64,000 nt of DNA from Tigriopus japonicus (Eukaryota > Arthropoda > Copepoda > Harpacticoida > Harpacticidae), in the NCBI GenBank assembly GCA_010645155.1, contig JAAGOF010000104.1:2201522-2265521 (forward strand), read 5' to 3'. Below the pieces are notes generated by a model. That model made no database searches. It was not told the DNA's origin and saw only the letters and a list, made by a program, of their open reading frames with translations. The translations under genes were made by a program, and so were the position numbers. Each line of letters begins with the position of its first letter. Positions within the stretch are counted from its first letter, which is position 1. Below are positions 21,924 to 33,586 of this stretch, one piece after another.

Positions 21924-22902
21924 GTAAATGGAAGGAAAAACTAACAACCAACTCTAACAAAAGTAATGAGTGAAGAAAGATTAACAGGAAACAACAACTA
22001 GGTGAAGAAGCTGACCAGACTGACTTAACCCAAGAGAGGGAGCCAACCAAACAATTTCACACCTTACTGTGAGAAGACAATCACCTAATGGAATAGTACC
22101 CTTTCTGGCCAACAGGAAAGAAGAAAAAACAAGAGTTTCGACTAACCTAGCTCAAGAGAGAGTCAGACAACCAATCTCAAACCTAACTGATAAGAGATAA
22201 GCCAAAGGATAACATACAATGAAGAACAAATCCTCAAATATTGGATAAAAACGATAAAAGAATGATTAAAATCGCTAATCAAGACAAATTAATTTGCCAG
22301 TATAACTAAAAATGTAAGTATGAAAAGGACATTAAAAACGACAATATAGAACTTAGGATATAGAATTTGGATTTTATTCGTCTTTTTTCGTCTAACTGGC
22401 CAAAAATTAGGATTTTCTTAGATTTCAAGCTCTTTAAGCGTTTTTTTTTTCAAAGTTTCCCAGCAAATAACAACTTCGAAGAAAGTTCAACCCCACCAAT
22501 TTCAGGCTAATGTAATAATTTGATTGTCAGTTGTGGTTTTGCGCAAACAAAATACAATCCACACCTATTAATTAACTTGTACTCGTAGAGTTGCTCGACA
22601 AACACTTATCAGAATAATTCTTGGATCTGCAAATCTGAGATTTGCAAAAAAGGAAAAAAAAATCATTAGGTACTTCCTACTTTAAATTTTCTAGATTTTG
22701 CCGTTTATGAACAAGCAGACAGATTGGTCCCAATCAATAGGGACATACATTTCGTCTATTTTGTGGGAGCAGTTTTAAATGTCTTTTTTGTCTGTGCGGG
22801 CATTTAATTTTTCTTCTTTCTTATAAGCCAGTTTCATTCACCTTTTTCGATTTTTTACGTCTTACAAGTATTTCTTTATGTTTTTTTCCGTCGTGTGGGA
22901 AC

Positions 22903-23034
22903 TTTTATTCGTCTTTTTTTTGGGTTAATCGGTCAATTTTATTCGTCTTTTTTTGGGTTAATCGGTCAATTTTATTCGTCTTTTTTTGGGTTAATCGGTC
23001 AATTTTATTCGTCTTTTTTGGCCTAATCAGGTAA
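22903..23034 (+). repeat. 33 bp subterminal tandem repeats of the hAT element
   Basis: Three near-identical units, each with TTTTATTCGTC, a T run and GGGTTAATCGGTCAA, are followed by diverged units (GGCCTAATCAGGTAA and similar). The motif ATTCGTC recurs throughout both ends of this element and of the one at 34655. Subterminal motifs of this sort are often transposase-binding sites in hAT elements; that role is inference. Confidence 0.85.
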
Positions 23035-23102
23035 TTTCATTCGTCTTTTTTCGTTTAATTTAACAGTTTTATTCGTCTAAAGTTCCTGTCCCAATTTATA
23101 AC

Positions 23103-23580
23103 GTACATTTTGTTCATTTTGACAATTATTTAGACGTTGAGTCATGTATGATCAATCTATCAAGATTTTGAAAGCTCACCTTGCATCGAAATCCATCTTC
23201 TAAATTTTTCACCCTCGTTTTCGGCCCAATTACAGAATAACACGCAATGTCACTTGGTCAGTTCCTTCTTGTAAATGACTGATTTTTTGGGTGTTCTGTA
23301 AAGTACATTTTGGATTTTCGACTGCGCCTTTGGCACAGACAGTACCAACAGATTGACATGTTAGGCTGAATGGTTGCATGCAGTTGTCTGATACTGAGGA
23401 CAAATCGTCATCAGGGCCGGGAATAATAATTAATTTTACTGTCGACAGACCTGTGTCAATTACTTCTAAAATATAATTGATTACAATTATATTTGTCTCA
23501 AATGTAATTAAATACAATTACAACTGCTTCATCTTCAAATGCAATTGATTAAATTTACAGTATTATATTTATAATTTATA
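23103..23580. other. Unassigned spacer
   Basis: No gene; AT-rich with a TAATTGATTACAATTATA-like stretch near 23470. The frame on the minus strand at 23230-23517 has no recognisable motif. Confidence 0.45.
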
Positions 23581-24034
23581 GGGGGTGTGGCATGGCGTAG
23601 TGCGTACTGCGTCGGGTTGTCGTGCGGAAGGCTGGGGTTCGATCCCGGCTGACTGCCACTCTCCAAACTCTACTCTTCGGAGTCAAAATTTAGCATTTGA
23701 ACCGTCTTTCAATGCAAAAATCAATTCTACAAACTCAACTCTTCGGAGTCAAAATTTAGCGTTGAACTGTCTTTCAATGCAAAAATTAGGCAAGCCCCGG
23801 TTCGATCCCGGGCTTGCCGAGTCCTAGTGTCCTGTGGTATTAAGTTACATGCAATAGTCACGGCCCTTGACGGCTTAAATGGGCGAACCTGGGGTCATTC
23901 CCGAGGGTGAGGTAAAAATTAATGCTTGTTGGCTTGTCCAAGTGGAGCGGCAATATCCCCATATGGCGGACAGCCTCTATCAGATCACAGCTGTGAAGCT
24001 GCGTTCTGACTCCACCACAAACAAACAAGCAGTT
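23581..24034 (+). mobile_element. SINE-2: tRNA-derived composite SINE
   Basis: The head resembles a tRNA, with an A-box-like TGGCGTAGTGCG and a B box GGTTCGATCCC near 23637. A 66 bp unit is then tandemly repeated (23665-23730 and 23731-23787; both start AAACTC.ACTCTTCGGAG). Next is a hairpin with a second B-box sequence (23789-23818), a ~200 bp body, and an (ACAA)-type tail near 24020. RNA polymerase III promoter boxes plus a simple-repeat tail define a SINE. The exact 5' and 3' limits are approximate, as no target duplication was found. Confidence 0.7.
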
Positions 24035-24127
24035 GGTTTTAACGGAAAACTTAATTCATGAAAACTGGGAACAATCAGAAAAGTGGTAAACTTGATGCAT
24101 CGGAAATCTGGGTAAATGAATGATCAG

Positions 24128-24981
24128 TAGGGCTGAAAATTTTAGGTTAACTTTTTGGACAAATTTTGACATAATCAGGTTGCCCAAAATAACGTTTCAG
24201 TTTTTTTAGGTTTTATAGATTACACCTTTTACAGAGGCTTTTGTGACCAAATTTAGCCTTTTTTTTTACTGTGCTACAGCAGTTTACCCTTTACAAGAGT
24301 AAAAGCAGTTAAGCAGAGGCAGAGGCAAGGAAAATTTTATTTTGCAGTGGGGGGAAGTGGCAGAAAATGGCGGTACAGAAATGTTTGTGGCAGTGAAATT
24401 TGTAAAGTGGCAGCAAGTGGCAAAAAAAATCGACCAAAAAAAAAAAATAACAAAATGTCGACCCAAAAAGGCGATCGGAAATTTTCGACCTAAAAAACGA
24501 TATCAAAAATTGTCGACCTAAAAAAGGCGATCAGAAATTTTTGACCTAAAAACGAATTCAGAAATTTTCGACCTAAAAACGAGATCAAAAATTTGCGCCC
24601 TAAAAACCACATGAAATGATTGAAAACGAGAAAAAATTTGCTCAAAGGAGGCAGAATCTGGCGGTATGTGACTTCAATAAATGGCAGTGAGCGCCCGTAA
24701 TTAGCAGTATTTAAAACATCTTTTGAAATTTCGGCCTGAAACCACCTGGTAACGCTGATTCGGCATGTTGATGTGATAAAAAACATTGTGGATCCCACTC
24801 CTCTTTTTTTCTTCCTCTGTTTTTTAAGTTGTGCAAATGACTTTAGGATAAGAAAAAAGGTAATATTAGATTGAAAACTTAGTTTTAGGTAAAAGTTGCC
24901 AAAAAGGCGTTTTAGGTTAAAACCTAGGTTTTCTAGTTTAAACCTAGGTTTTCTATGAAAAACCTATAACATTCAGCCCTA
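24128..24981. mobile_element. hAT-type non-autonomous element, 854 bp
   Basis: Terminal inverted repeats are TAGGGCTGAAAATTTTAGGT and, from the right end complement, TAGGGCTGAATGTTATAGGT. The 8 bp flanks are ATGATCAG and GTAATCAA; their three mismatches are all A/G transitions, consistent with an old target duplication. The interior is AT-rich with tandem repeats (24440-24615) and no transposase. The end sequence differs from the other hAT-type elements here, so it is a separate family. Confidence 0.75.
24440..24615 (+). repeat. Six ~28 bp tandem units inside the 854 bp element
   Basis: The units follow the pattern AAATTTTCGACCTAAAAA plus a short variable piece such as ACGAGATCA or GGCGATCAG. 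The units are 26-30 bases long and moderately diverged. The open minus-strand frames over this stretch are by-products of the repeat. Confidence 0.8.
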
Positions 24982-24989
24982 GTAATCAA

Positions 24990-25592
24990 AAATCAGTTTT
25001 TCTCAGTTTTTCTCGTTTTGAGTATTCCAATGTACCTATCATCTTAGATGCTTTGTATGTGTTAATATGTGATGCCAATAATGGTCCAGGCGATGTTCAA
25101 AACTGAAAGAAAGACAGTAATTTAAAATATCATCAGATGAGGTTTGCAACGAGTTGAGCGCTCTCTTCAATATACGTTTCATCATGTCAATCCATTATTC
25201 AGTCTCTCTGGTTTACAATGAACGTCCGCACTAGAGCCACTTTAGTAGTATATAATGGGGCAAGGATAACTCAACGGTGGATACTTACAGAATACCATTT
25301 ACGGCCTAATAACAGGAACGAAAATTCAATGGAACATTTACTGCATGAAAATAACCTCTCATTTTAGTACAATGACAGGCATTAGGTTGTGTTTATGTAA
25401 TTCGTCCTGAGAATTAAAGAAGTTCTTGTGTAGGGAGGCTTTCAAACCATGCACACTTATTTACCCGAACAACTCAATACTGGGTTTACGGATTGATTCT
25501 CACAAGGTGGGTTTGTTTGAAATGAAGCAAAAATCGCATTTCTTGAATTTCAATCACAAAATCGCACGAGTGACGCACAATAGCTATTGTAC
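24990..25592. other. Unassigned spacer
   Basis: No gene or repeat recognised. The frame at 25426-25665 runs into the LINE B tail and is not a gene. Confidence 0.45.
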
Positions 25593-26290
25593 CTTTTTTT
25601 TGTTGGTTGGTTGGTTGCGGATTTTCTACTACCGCTGCAAGGAATATTATTCCCTGCAAAAATAAATCAGAAATGAAATAATTTAACCAATTGATTTTTA
25701 TGCAAAATTTGGTCTACCAATGAATTACTGTTGGCAGATCTATGGAACCCTTGAATAGTGGGTTAGTCAAGAATAGTTTTTAAAAATTTGTCCAATCCTG
25801 TCTTTAATGCTGTTAGAGGATCAGCTCGTACATATTCCCGACGAAGACTAATGGGTAACAAATTGAACAATGTAGGAGCCCGATAAAGAAGAGAGGAGGA
25901 CTTCATTGATCGAATTAGCCTGGATTTCCTTGGATTTGGAGGTGCTCTCAGAACGCACGTAAAACCTCTACGATCGCTACAACTGATCTCAAAGCCTGGG
26001 TTAGGAGAGAGCCCATGGATGCTCTTGAAAACATATAGTATCAGATACCTTTCATACCTTCTCTGAGTACTGTATCTTTTGGAGCCTCTCCCAATACGAG
26101 AGCTCTCATTCCTGAGATGTTCCCAGTGAAACATCTTTGGACCTGCTCGACCTTTAGAGAACCTGCCGAACTCATTGGAGGTCAAATGGGGGAAGTATAT
26201 TCAAGATGCGGTTGAACAATCGACTTGTACAGAGTTAGCATCGCAATACTATCTCTGGATTTGAAAATGCGATAGATCCAGCCGCATGTT
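25593..26290 (-). mobile_element. LINE B copy D, 5'-truncated
   Basis: It contains the C-terminal part of ORF2 (frame 26185-25763 with SIHGLSPNPGFEI and REYVRADPLTAL) and a complete 3' end. It breaks off at ~26290 where homology to copy C stops, as expected for 5' truncation during target-primed reverse transcription. In element sense the 3' end reads AGCGGTAGTAGAAAATCCGC, then AACC repeated three to four times, then A-rich sequence. It is this copy's tail that matches the SINE tails best. Confidence 0.88.
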
Positions 26291-29200
26291 GCTGCCGGAA
26301 CTCTCCCATTCGATGAGATCTAGAGCCTCAAACAATGGTTTGAGTAAAAAATGAAAAAAACGAGAAAAATGAGACGTACATCATCAATAGCTTATTCTCT
26401 AAGTTTTTCATAAGCACACAGGATAAATCTTACTTTCAGACATCGCCTTTGTCAATTGTGTAGACGGTTTTAAAAGCAAGATCTATCCATCTTCACCTTG
26501 AATGATAGCAAATGACTTAATAATGCACCTAAAATGTGCTTAATTCAGCTGCCATAATATATGGAACAGCGTGAGGGCTCCATCAATTTGAGTGACACAA
26601 TGGTTGTGACAAGAACATGGGAACCGCCAAGATGGAGATAGTAGTCAAGATGTGCAAAATGATCAAATTGTTTAACATATTTTGTTGACTTATTGTGCCA
26701 CTTATGGATTTTTGTGGATATGTTTTGATTGTTCTGAATGTGAAGAGGAAAATACCATGCATGGAGTTATGGCTTAGTTCTAAAATAATGCCCATACCAA
26801 TCAAAGTTTTTTTAAAATTTTGTGAAAAGATCATTTGAACTGTCGTCAAACAAAATTGATGCTTGAGAAGATTGATATAATTGTAGGATCAAAGGCATAA
26901 ATGGTACTTACATTTTGTCGGCAAACGTCATGCGCATACTTTTCAAATTTTAGTGGCTCTATTACTATACAAACAACAAACTGGTTTGCTGAATGCATAA
27001 AGATTAAAACATTCGATACGGTCAAGGAGGACAGGCAAGCCATCAATGTTCTTAAGAAAATTAAGGGGAACTGAAAAATAAATACGTACCTCATAAGGTG
27101 AATTGTTGAGAACACCGCAGAAACGTAGTTTAGTTTATTTACTCGCCCATCAAGTTTTCAGTCTTTGATTAACGAATAAATGGCTTAGTTTACAAAAGTA
27201 CAAAGTATTCAAGCTTTAAAAAGTTGTACATGTTTTGGGCTTTTTCAAGCCTGTTCTAGTTAATGCAATTTCATCCCCGATGGGATACACAAGTACTGTA
27301 TGTGCATCAAAATAAAATAAACCACATGTCCGAGGACAATCCTTATTAATGAATGGGCAGTCGGAAGCCTAAATTTGCAAATTGACAACAATGTATTGCT
27401 AGCAACTTCTCTATTGCTTTAACTGCAATTTTTCGAAACTATGTCATGACCACGGCCACCAGAGAGTTGTTTTAAATTACCAGAAAATATATTTTACAAT
27501 GTGATGATGATGATGATGATGATGATGGTGATGATGATTTATTTTTTCTCAAATTGAATTTACCAATCATAATTACCAAATTATGTAATTACCAAAATCT
27601 TCAAAAATTGTCAGAAGTTACAAATATGGGGAAAATTTCACAAAAAGATCTGGGAAAATTGATTTTTTTCCGGTAAAGATTATATCAGGTTAGTTTACCA
27701 GTCAAAATGAAAGTTAGGAAACAAGCCAACATGATACGTTATAGTTGTAACAAAAAACATTTACTTTATCTTTGGGTCCCCCAGATACTTGCAAACTGTA
27801 ATTTACAATATATTTACAAATAAAAAATTCATAAAAGGATGGCAAAATCAAAATAGGAAATGACGTACAGAGGATTTATAGTGGTTGTAACGGTATGTTT
27901 TTAGTTTTCAAGCTACTACAAAATTTGAACTAAGACTTAATGATGATGGGAGTGTAGGAAAAGGTCAATTTCTTTTGCAATTAATGAAAATGGTGCTAAC
28001 AAAATCACCAAAAATCCGATTTCGTTACACTATTTGTCAAAATAATTACAAAAAACACTTTATTGTTTGGCAAAATCTTATACAAATTTTTGGTAGCCCA
28101 GATCATGACAAAAGAAACACATTATTTGTGCTGCACCAGTTTGTTATAAACAAAACTTTTACATCTAAATTTTGGGGAAAACGGCACTACTAGCAAAATA
28201 AGGTTTATCTCAAGAAAAAAGACTTGACTTGAAGTGCAATTTTGTGAGTTTTAACCACATTGAGGGTAGCCTCAGCACCCTATGAATATATTTGTCTAAA
28301 TTATGTTGCTCAAAATTTTAAAATTCCTGTCATATTTTGTCAATGAAACCAATTGGGTGAAAAATATTTCTTAAATAAATCGTAATCCGAGATCTTAATC
28401 ATAATTAGGCTATCATGAAGTGCAACATCAGGAAATTGGTGGAAGTTCTTTTACTTTTAACTTTTTAATGCCTTAGAAAGTGTGTTCGTGTTTGAAAAAA
28501 AAACAGCCGATGCAATGGTGGCTTTACTAGATCTAGAGGATAGTCATTCACAAGGGGTGTCGAATTTTCCTTTCAGATGCCATCAACAACTGACCTCCAG
28601 TCGGATTTTCCCTCAGGCACCTTCCCAAAACCAGTTCTCATAAACTAGCCATTTTTCCTCTTCGTGGCCATCTCACTGACCCCAATCTAAATTTCTTGAA
28701 CCTCGGAAAGCCGAGTCTTGAAACAAGAGCAATAAAGAAATTTCAGACAAGTTTCAGATTCTAAAACACATATTTCTGAAGATGTGACATTCCTTCTCTT
28801 TCTTGTTTTATCTTTATTTATGATCGCTTTTTGTTTGACCTCCCACAATGTTTGATCAAAATATAAATATAGAGCGCAATAGCAAAAATGAGGGAATAAG
28901 ACAGTAATAGGACTATGCAAAACACACATTTGGAAAAGGGGGTGGGGCTGAAATAGTATCAGGTGATGGGTGGGTCTTCAGTGCTACCTTGAAAGAAGTA
29001 TTTGAGAGGGTAGAATAATGATGGGATTCAATCTGTTCAATATTTTAGGCCTACCATCAATGTCATTGGTAATCAAACTGGAAAAACCTTAGCTCAATTT
29101 TCACACCACCCCCTGGTCTGAAGTCGTCAAAATCAGGGGTGCTTTTTGGATTTTTTTTCTTTGACCAAATTCATTTTTCGGAGAGGTGACAAAGTACAGC

Positions 29201-29505
29201 TTTATGTGAATTGGCAGTCCCAACAAAGTAGCGCACTCAAAAATGATTGAGTAGATTGGAAACCAAGCGGTTATCCATTTGTAGGGTAGAATGGAATAAA
29301 GAGCTTCATAGGAAAGAAGGGCAACTCAGTTCCGTTCTTTGGTTTTTTTGAAGCTTCAAATGTTTGCCGTAGCTGTTGCCACCGTCAATCAGGAAGTTCC
29401 ACCTTCCACCACAACGAACACCTCGCTCAGTCCATTTGGAATAGGCGATAAACAAAATACGCGGCTCAATGTTCCTCCCTAGAGAAAAAGAAGATTTTAA
29501 CCTAA
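26291..29505. other. Gene-poor, AT-rich region
   Basis: No convincing coding sequence or known repeat except the GAT microsatellite at 27502-27538. Short frames at 26583-27115 (minus) and 27975-28193 (plus) are rich in Ile/Phe/Leu/Lys and have no motif. I see nothing else nameable. Confidence 0.5.
27502..27538 (+). repeat. (GAT)n microsatellite
   Basis: Twelve or so GAT units with one GGT interruption. Confidence 0.97.
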
Positions 29506-29887
29506 TAGAGAATGTGAACTAAATATATCGGTGTAACAGTTTCCCCCCATAAGTGGAGACAAACAAAAGGGAGGTAAAAGCTCAAAGTCAATCACATGTT
29601 GGTCACACATTGATAATCATTTTACAATTGTCATCTTAAGTATGCAAAAGTAAATTATCCTAAACAGAACATTAGCTTTAAGTAAAGACACTTGACGTAA
29701 CTGTCTTTAGTGATTTATAAGCACTTATTTCTTGACTAGGTTTAACAAACCACCCCACCCAGCACTTGCTTATCTTCTCATTTTGGCTACCCTACTGTTC
29801 CTCTGCACTTCGGCCTAGCTGACCAGCACAGATATGAGGATAAAAGGGCTAGATTTCACCAGATTTGGAATTGTTCACAACCTCTTA
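29506..29887 (+). mobile_element. MITE-2 copy 1, ~382 bp inverted-repeat element
   Basis: The left end TAGAGAATGTGAAC and the complement of the right end, AGAGGTTGTGAAC, form ~13 bp inverted repeats. A second copy of practically the same length lies inverted at 50546-50926. Homology between copies stops sharply at these ends. No coding capacity. The target duplication is unclear (possibly TA), so the superfamily is open. Confidence 0.8.
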
Positions 29888-30257
29888 GAGAAGATGCAGT
29901 CGTCATATGCACATCCATACAATCCAACTCCCTCAATTCCATCTGAGTCCTTGATGATTGAGGTGCCAATGAAAATGCTAACAAAGCATAAAGAAGCAGA
30001 AAGCTAACAAGTTGTTTTTTTAAACTTGGATCACATGGACCTCAACACCTAAAAAACCCTCAAACACTCCTAGACGCTAAACGTGCAGCCCATAAATTGG
30101 CATCGGAGTGCCGTATGTTTTAACAAACTCGATCACCTGCAGTCTGTTTTTATTTATTTTTAGTCGCCAGTAGCAAATATCGCCATGACGCCAGTTTTTT
30201 TTTTCTTATAAACCTGGAAATAAAGTCATTTAACAACAACAACAACAACAACAACAA
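29888..30257 (+). mobile_element. Probable retroelement 3' end with (AAC)n tail
   Basis: The stretch ends AACCTGGAAATAAAGTCATT followed by about nine AAC units (30232-30257). A poly-A-like signal AATAAA directly before a simple-repeat tail is typical of SINE or LINE 3' ends. A related ending (ACCCTGAAATAAAGTGTAAT) occurs near 39046. No coding motif was found upstream, so the element type and 5' limit are unknown. Confidence 0.45.
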
Positions 30258-33200
30258 AAGGTTCGATCACACAATGGGGGTGTCAGGAGACCCGGAAGGT
30301 CTACTTCCTACCAAAAAGAAATACAGTGTATGTGCGCTCAATGCCGAAGTTTTTCACACCCATGAAAAACCCACAAGCCCAAGTACCGATCATGATAATA
30401 CTTTGCTCCAGACATGTAGCTAATGACTTACATTGCAAATATATTTGAATTGATTGGTCAAGTGAAGCAAAATTTGAATTTGCAATCAATTGCATGTAGA
30501 TCACGACAACTGTAAGAATGGACCCGATAATGGAATCGGAAAATAAGATGCCATTAAGCCCTTGCATTGATATTTTATCAGTTAAAGGCTCCTATTGGCT
30601 ACATTTTTTATATTGTACTTCTTTGTTTGTTTGGCTTTTTTAAAACTTCACGTTAAAGCCACTGTTGCTAGTGTTCTGATGACGCTTCTTTCCTGTGAGC
30701 TTCTGTAGAATTGAGGTCAAGGGGCATTGTTTTCCAACAATACTTTATAGAGTCCTTCAAGCGCAACCAGTGAAATGGAAAACACGTGCAACCTTTGAGC
30801 TTTGATTCACAAAATTTCTGTTCTAATGTGTCCAATATACCTTTAGAAGCTCGAAAATGGATCACATGTTTGTGTCAGGGTGAAATTTCTGGAGCTGTAT
30901 TACTAAGGTGACCTCCCAGTCTTATGTATTGTGACTTCCCAGTCAGCTGCTCCTTAAAGGACCCAATAGCTGAAGAAATGGCTTAGGAATCTCTGGTCTT
31001 AGGGTGACTACTTGAAAAGAAGAGTAAAATAGGAAAAGTGAGCAACAACTTGTTAGAGTCTTTCTATGGAATATTTATAAACTGTGCGAAGTTGGTTCTG
31101 GAGGAAAACCGTCCTGTTTCCAGTTAAAGCTAAAGAATATAGTGATCTCTTTTGAATTTGTTACTATCCACTCTTTGAAGGAGTACATAGGAGCTGATCA
31201 ACTTACAACATTAGAGGCAAGATCAAAAAATTCAAATGCTATTTTTGTGCAACAAGAGCTCGGTTGAATTAATCCTGAAAGTGTGTGGGTACATTTTGAC
31301 TATCACAACAAGATTATACAATGAAGTTTACTCCTAATGGCCAGGATTTGAGAGGATTTCTTCAGAATAAAGTGCCCACATCAGCATCATCATTATTGAA
31401 AATCATGTGGAGAATAGAATCAGCAGAGTATGATTTGACACATCAGAGGATATCTGTGATCTTGAGATAGTTGAGCCAATGCTACCTCTTCGACAAAAAG
31501 GTATAATCAATGTAAGATAGAAGAATATTGCCCATCAGCAGCAAAATATTCTGATATTGAGATTCATCCTAATTGAAGAGGCGGAAGTTTCTGAATGTGA
31601 ATTCTGGTACGTCCATCATGTAGAGAGATGAGTGTTTTAAAACCTAGTTGTGTATTGACTATTATTTTGCCGATTGTTGGTTTTTGCATTAGACTACGGT
31701 CTCGAATAATTGTACTTCCATCTGAACAACCACAATTCTTTAGAAGATCGAGACCAAAATAAAATGCAATCCAATAAGCACTTGCAACTTAAAAATGCAG
31801 AAACATGTTTTTAATGATACAATTATTTCAGGTGCAAACACACCCGATGTCTTAAACCACAAAAAAAAACAAAAATTAACCATTATTTTCGAACCAAGAT
31901 CAAATGAAGTCATTAAAGCCTTTTCAGATTAACTTTTGGTTGAATTTTTAGCATTGCAAATACCAATATGTTTCTGTCAATAACTGTCCAGCGGATTTGT
32001 TGTGGATGAATGAAAAAAAAATGTCTTATTAAGAACTGTGGTACAATTACTTTAGAAAATAATTTAGAGATCGTTTGATAGTTTTCAGAACCAACGAATA
32101 ACTTTTATTGGGAGTGAGAGTATTTTGAAATAGAAAACGAAGTGACGGTAACAAGTTCCAAAAGGAAGATTGTACTCGTGCTTCTCTCCAAATGCAATGA
32201 GTAGTTTTCAAAATTGAATTTCTGGCGACTTAATCGACATATTGTGCTGAAATGTAAAATATGACCTATCGAGAGACACATTTCATGATCCTTTCTAGGA
32301 AAAATAAATTACTTCTTAGAATTGGAGCCCATTGACAAAACGTTTGCACTATCACGCCTAAGGGCAAGTCACCAGACATTTTGTCTTTCTACGTGCAGCA
32401 CGGATTTCACAACCGTGAAATCCTCGTGAAAAAGACGTGAAAGTGGAAAGGAATCCCGCTTTTCTTGAAGTACTTCTGAACAGGTTTCCATTGATACTAA
32501 CAAGCAAACAGGTGAATGTACCTTGCAAAAACGAGGTTACATTTCAAAGCACGGGGTCAGAACTAAATCTCTCCTCCTCAAAGGAATGCCGTTTATGAGA
32601 AGATTCGAGTGATCTCTTCAAAAACTTTACCGCCGCGCCGGCGGAAGAAACCAGAGAAAAAGCTTGTTCGGTAACGGTAGGTGGCTCGAGGGAATTTGGG
32701 GGAGTTGAAGCATTTTCTCAATTCAAACACCCCCGTTATGACTGAGATGCAATGAAAAAAATGGATTGAAAGTTTACAAGCTTTTGGTTGGGATTTTGAA
32801 AGAATATGCATATTTGTTCAATCTTGCATGAAAAAATTCGAAACAAAGGACCACTTCTATTGTGAAAACACAAATGTATTTACACAATGGTTGTTTCAAG
32901 GGACTTGTTATCTTTGAATAAAAGCAATGAATTGTGGAGGGGGGCACACGCAGGGATCAGAAAAGGTGGACTCGCTCCAAATCCACTCGAGACCCAACGG
33001 TGCCAAAGGCAACTGGAACTGAACTGGCAAAGTGTGGAATGTCATGCTTAGAGAAGAAAAAATATTAAGTCGGGGAAAAAAACTCATCAAATTAAAGATT
33101 GTAGATCTAAAAACCATTCTCTCCAAAATTCAATTACATGACAACATGACCCGAAATAATAGTCATACTTCGACCTCTACCAACCCAAGAGACAGAGTGA

Positions 33201-33515
33201 AAACACACAAAAACCGAATCCAATACTCAAGAAGTCTCCATCAGACTGGAACTAGCCTTTAGTCCTTGCTCTGCGACTTCGTTCAGATATCCTTTTTACA
33301 ATCGTTTTTGCACGAGGGGGAACAGTATCCGAAATAAAGAAATGTATGCACCGAATAATAGAAAACGGCGCACATTGTTCAGATTGGTATTAAAAAGATG
33401 GTATCAAAATGCCAAAACATAAAAAAAAAACTAGCCATTACTTGAAAGAGAGAAGCTTCTAAAATTGCAGAATTTCAAATAGGTAATGCTCTTGATTAAA
33501 AGATATTACAACTTT
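30258..33515. other. Gene-poor region
   Basis: No coding region or repeat that I can support. Short minus-strand frames at 30301-30865 and 32593-33126 have no motif. A small GC-rich hairpin (CCGCCGCGCCGGCGG) lies near 32631. Confidence 0.5.
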
Positions 33516-33517
33516 AA

Positions 33518-33546
33518 TAGGCCGCATGCTAACGCATTTAAGAGCG
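33518..33546 (+). repeat. Fragment matching the end of the 195 bp MITE at 60911
   Basis: TAGGCCGCATGCTAACGCAT and the next few bases match the left terminus of 60911-61105 (one T/C change in the first 20 bases). Only one end is present. Confidence 0.6.
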
Positions 33547-33586
33547 TTTTTTATATGCTACTCAACTCTGGTCTTACTACATACTG

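Larger units (their letters stand above)
17966..22363 (-). mobile_element. LINE B copy C, full length (~4.4 kb)
   Basis: The best copy of this family. In element orientation it has a ~440 bp 5' region, ORF1 with CCCH motifs, a broken ORF2 (endonuclease and RT), a short 3' UTR, and a tail CTTGTAGCGGTATTGAAAAA...followed by an A run. The A run abuts hAT sequence at ~17966, and hAT sequence resumes at ~22364 (AATTTGGATT), so both boundaries are fixed by the host element. C-terminal ORF2 sequence (RDLGV, EYASPIWAP, IEQVQRCF) is of the type found in CR1/L2-like LINEs. Other pieces of the family lie at 5938, 9405, 25593 and 53936. Confidence 0.9.
17870..23094. mobile_element. hAT-type non-autonomous element split by LINE B
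   Basis: The two ends form inverted repeats: TAGGGACAGGAACTTCAGAC on the left, and a right end whose complement reads GGGACAGGAACTTTAGACGA. The perfect 8 bp duplication TTTATAAC flanks it at 17862-17869 and 23095-23102. Removing the LINE (about 17966-22363) leaves about 830 bp. That remainder resembles both ends of the transposase-bearing element at 34655-37415 (TTATTCGTC-rich ends, ACTTGTACTCGTAGAGTTGCTCGACA) but lacks its middle. It is therefore a non-autonomous relative of that hAT element. Intact target duplications at both outer ends show that the LINE came later. Confidence 0.93.

Noticed and set aside
27502..27538. GAT repeat as CRISPR-like array
   Set aside because: It is a plain trinucleotide microsatellite without spacers in a eukaryotic sequence.
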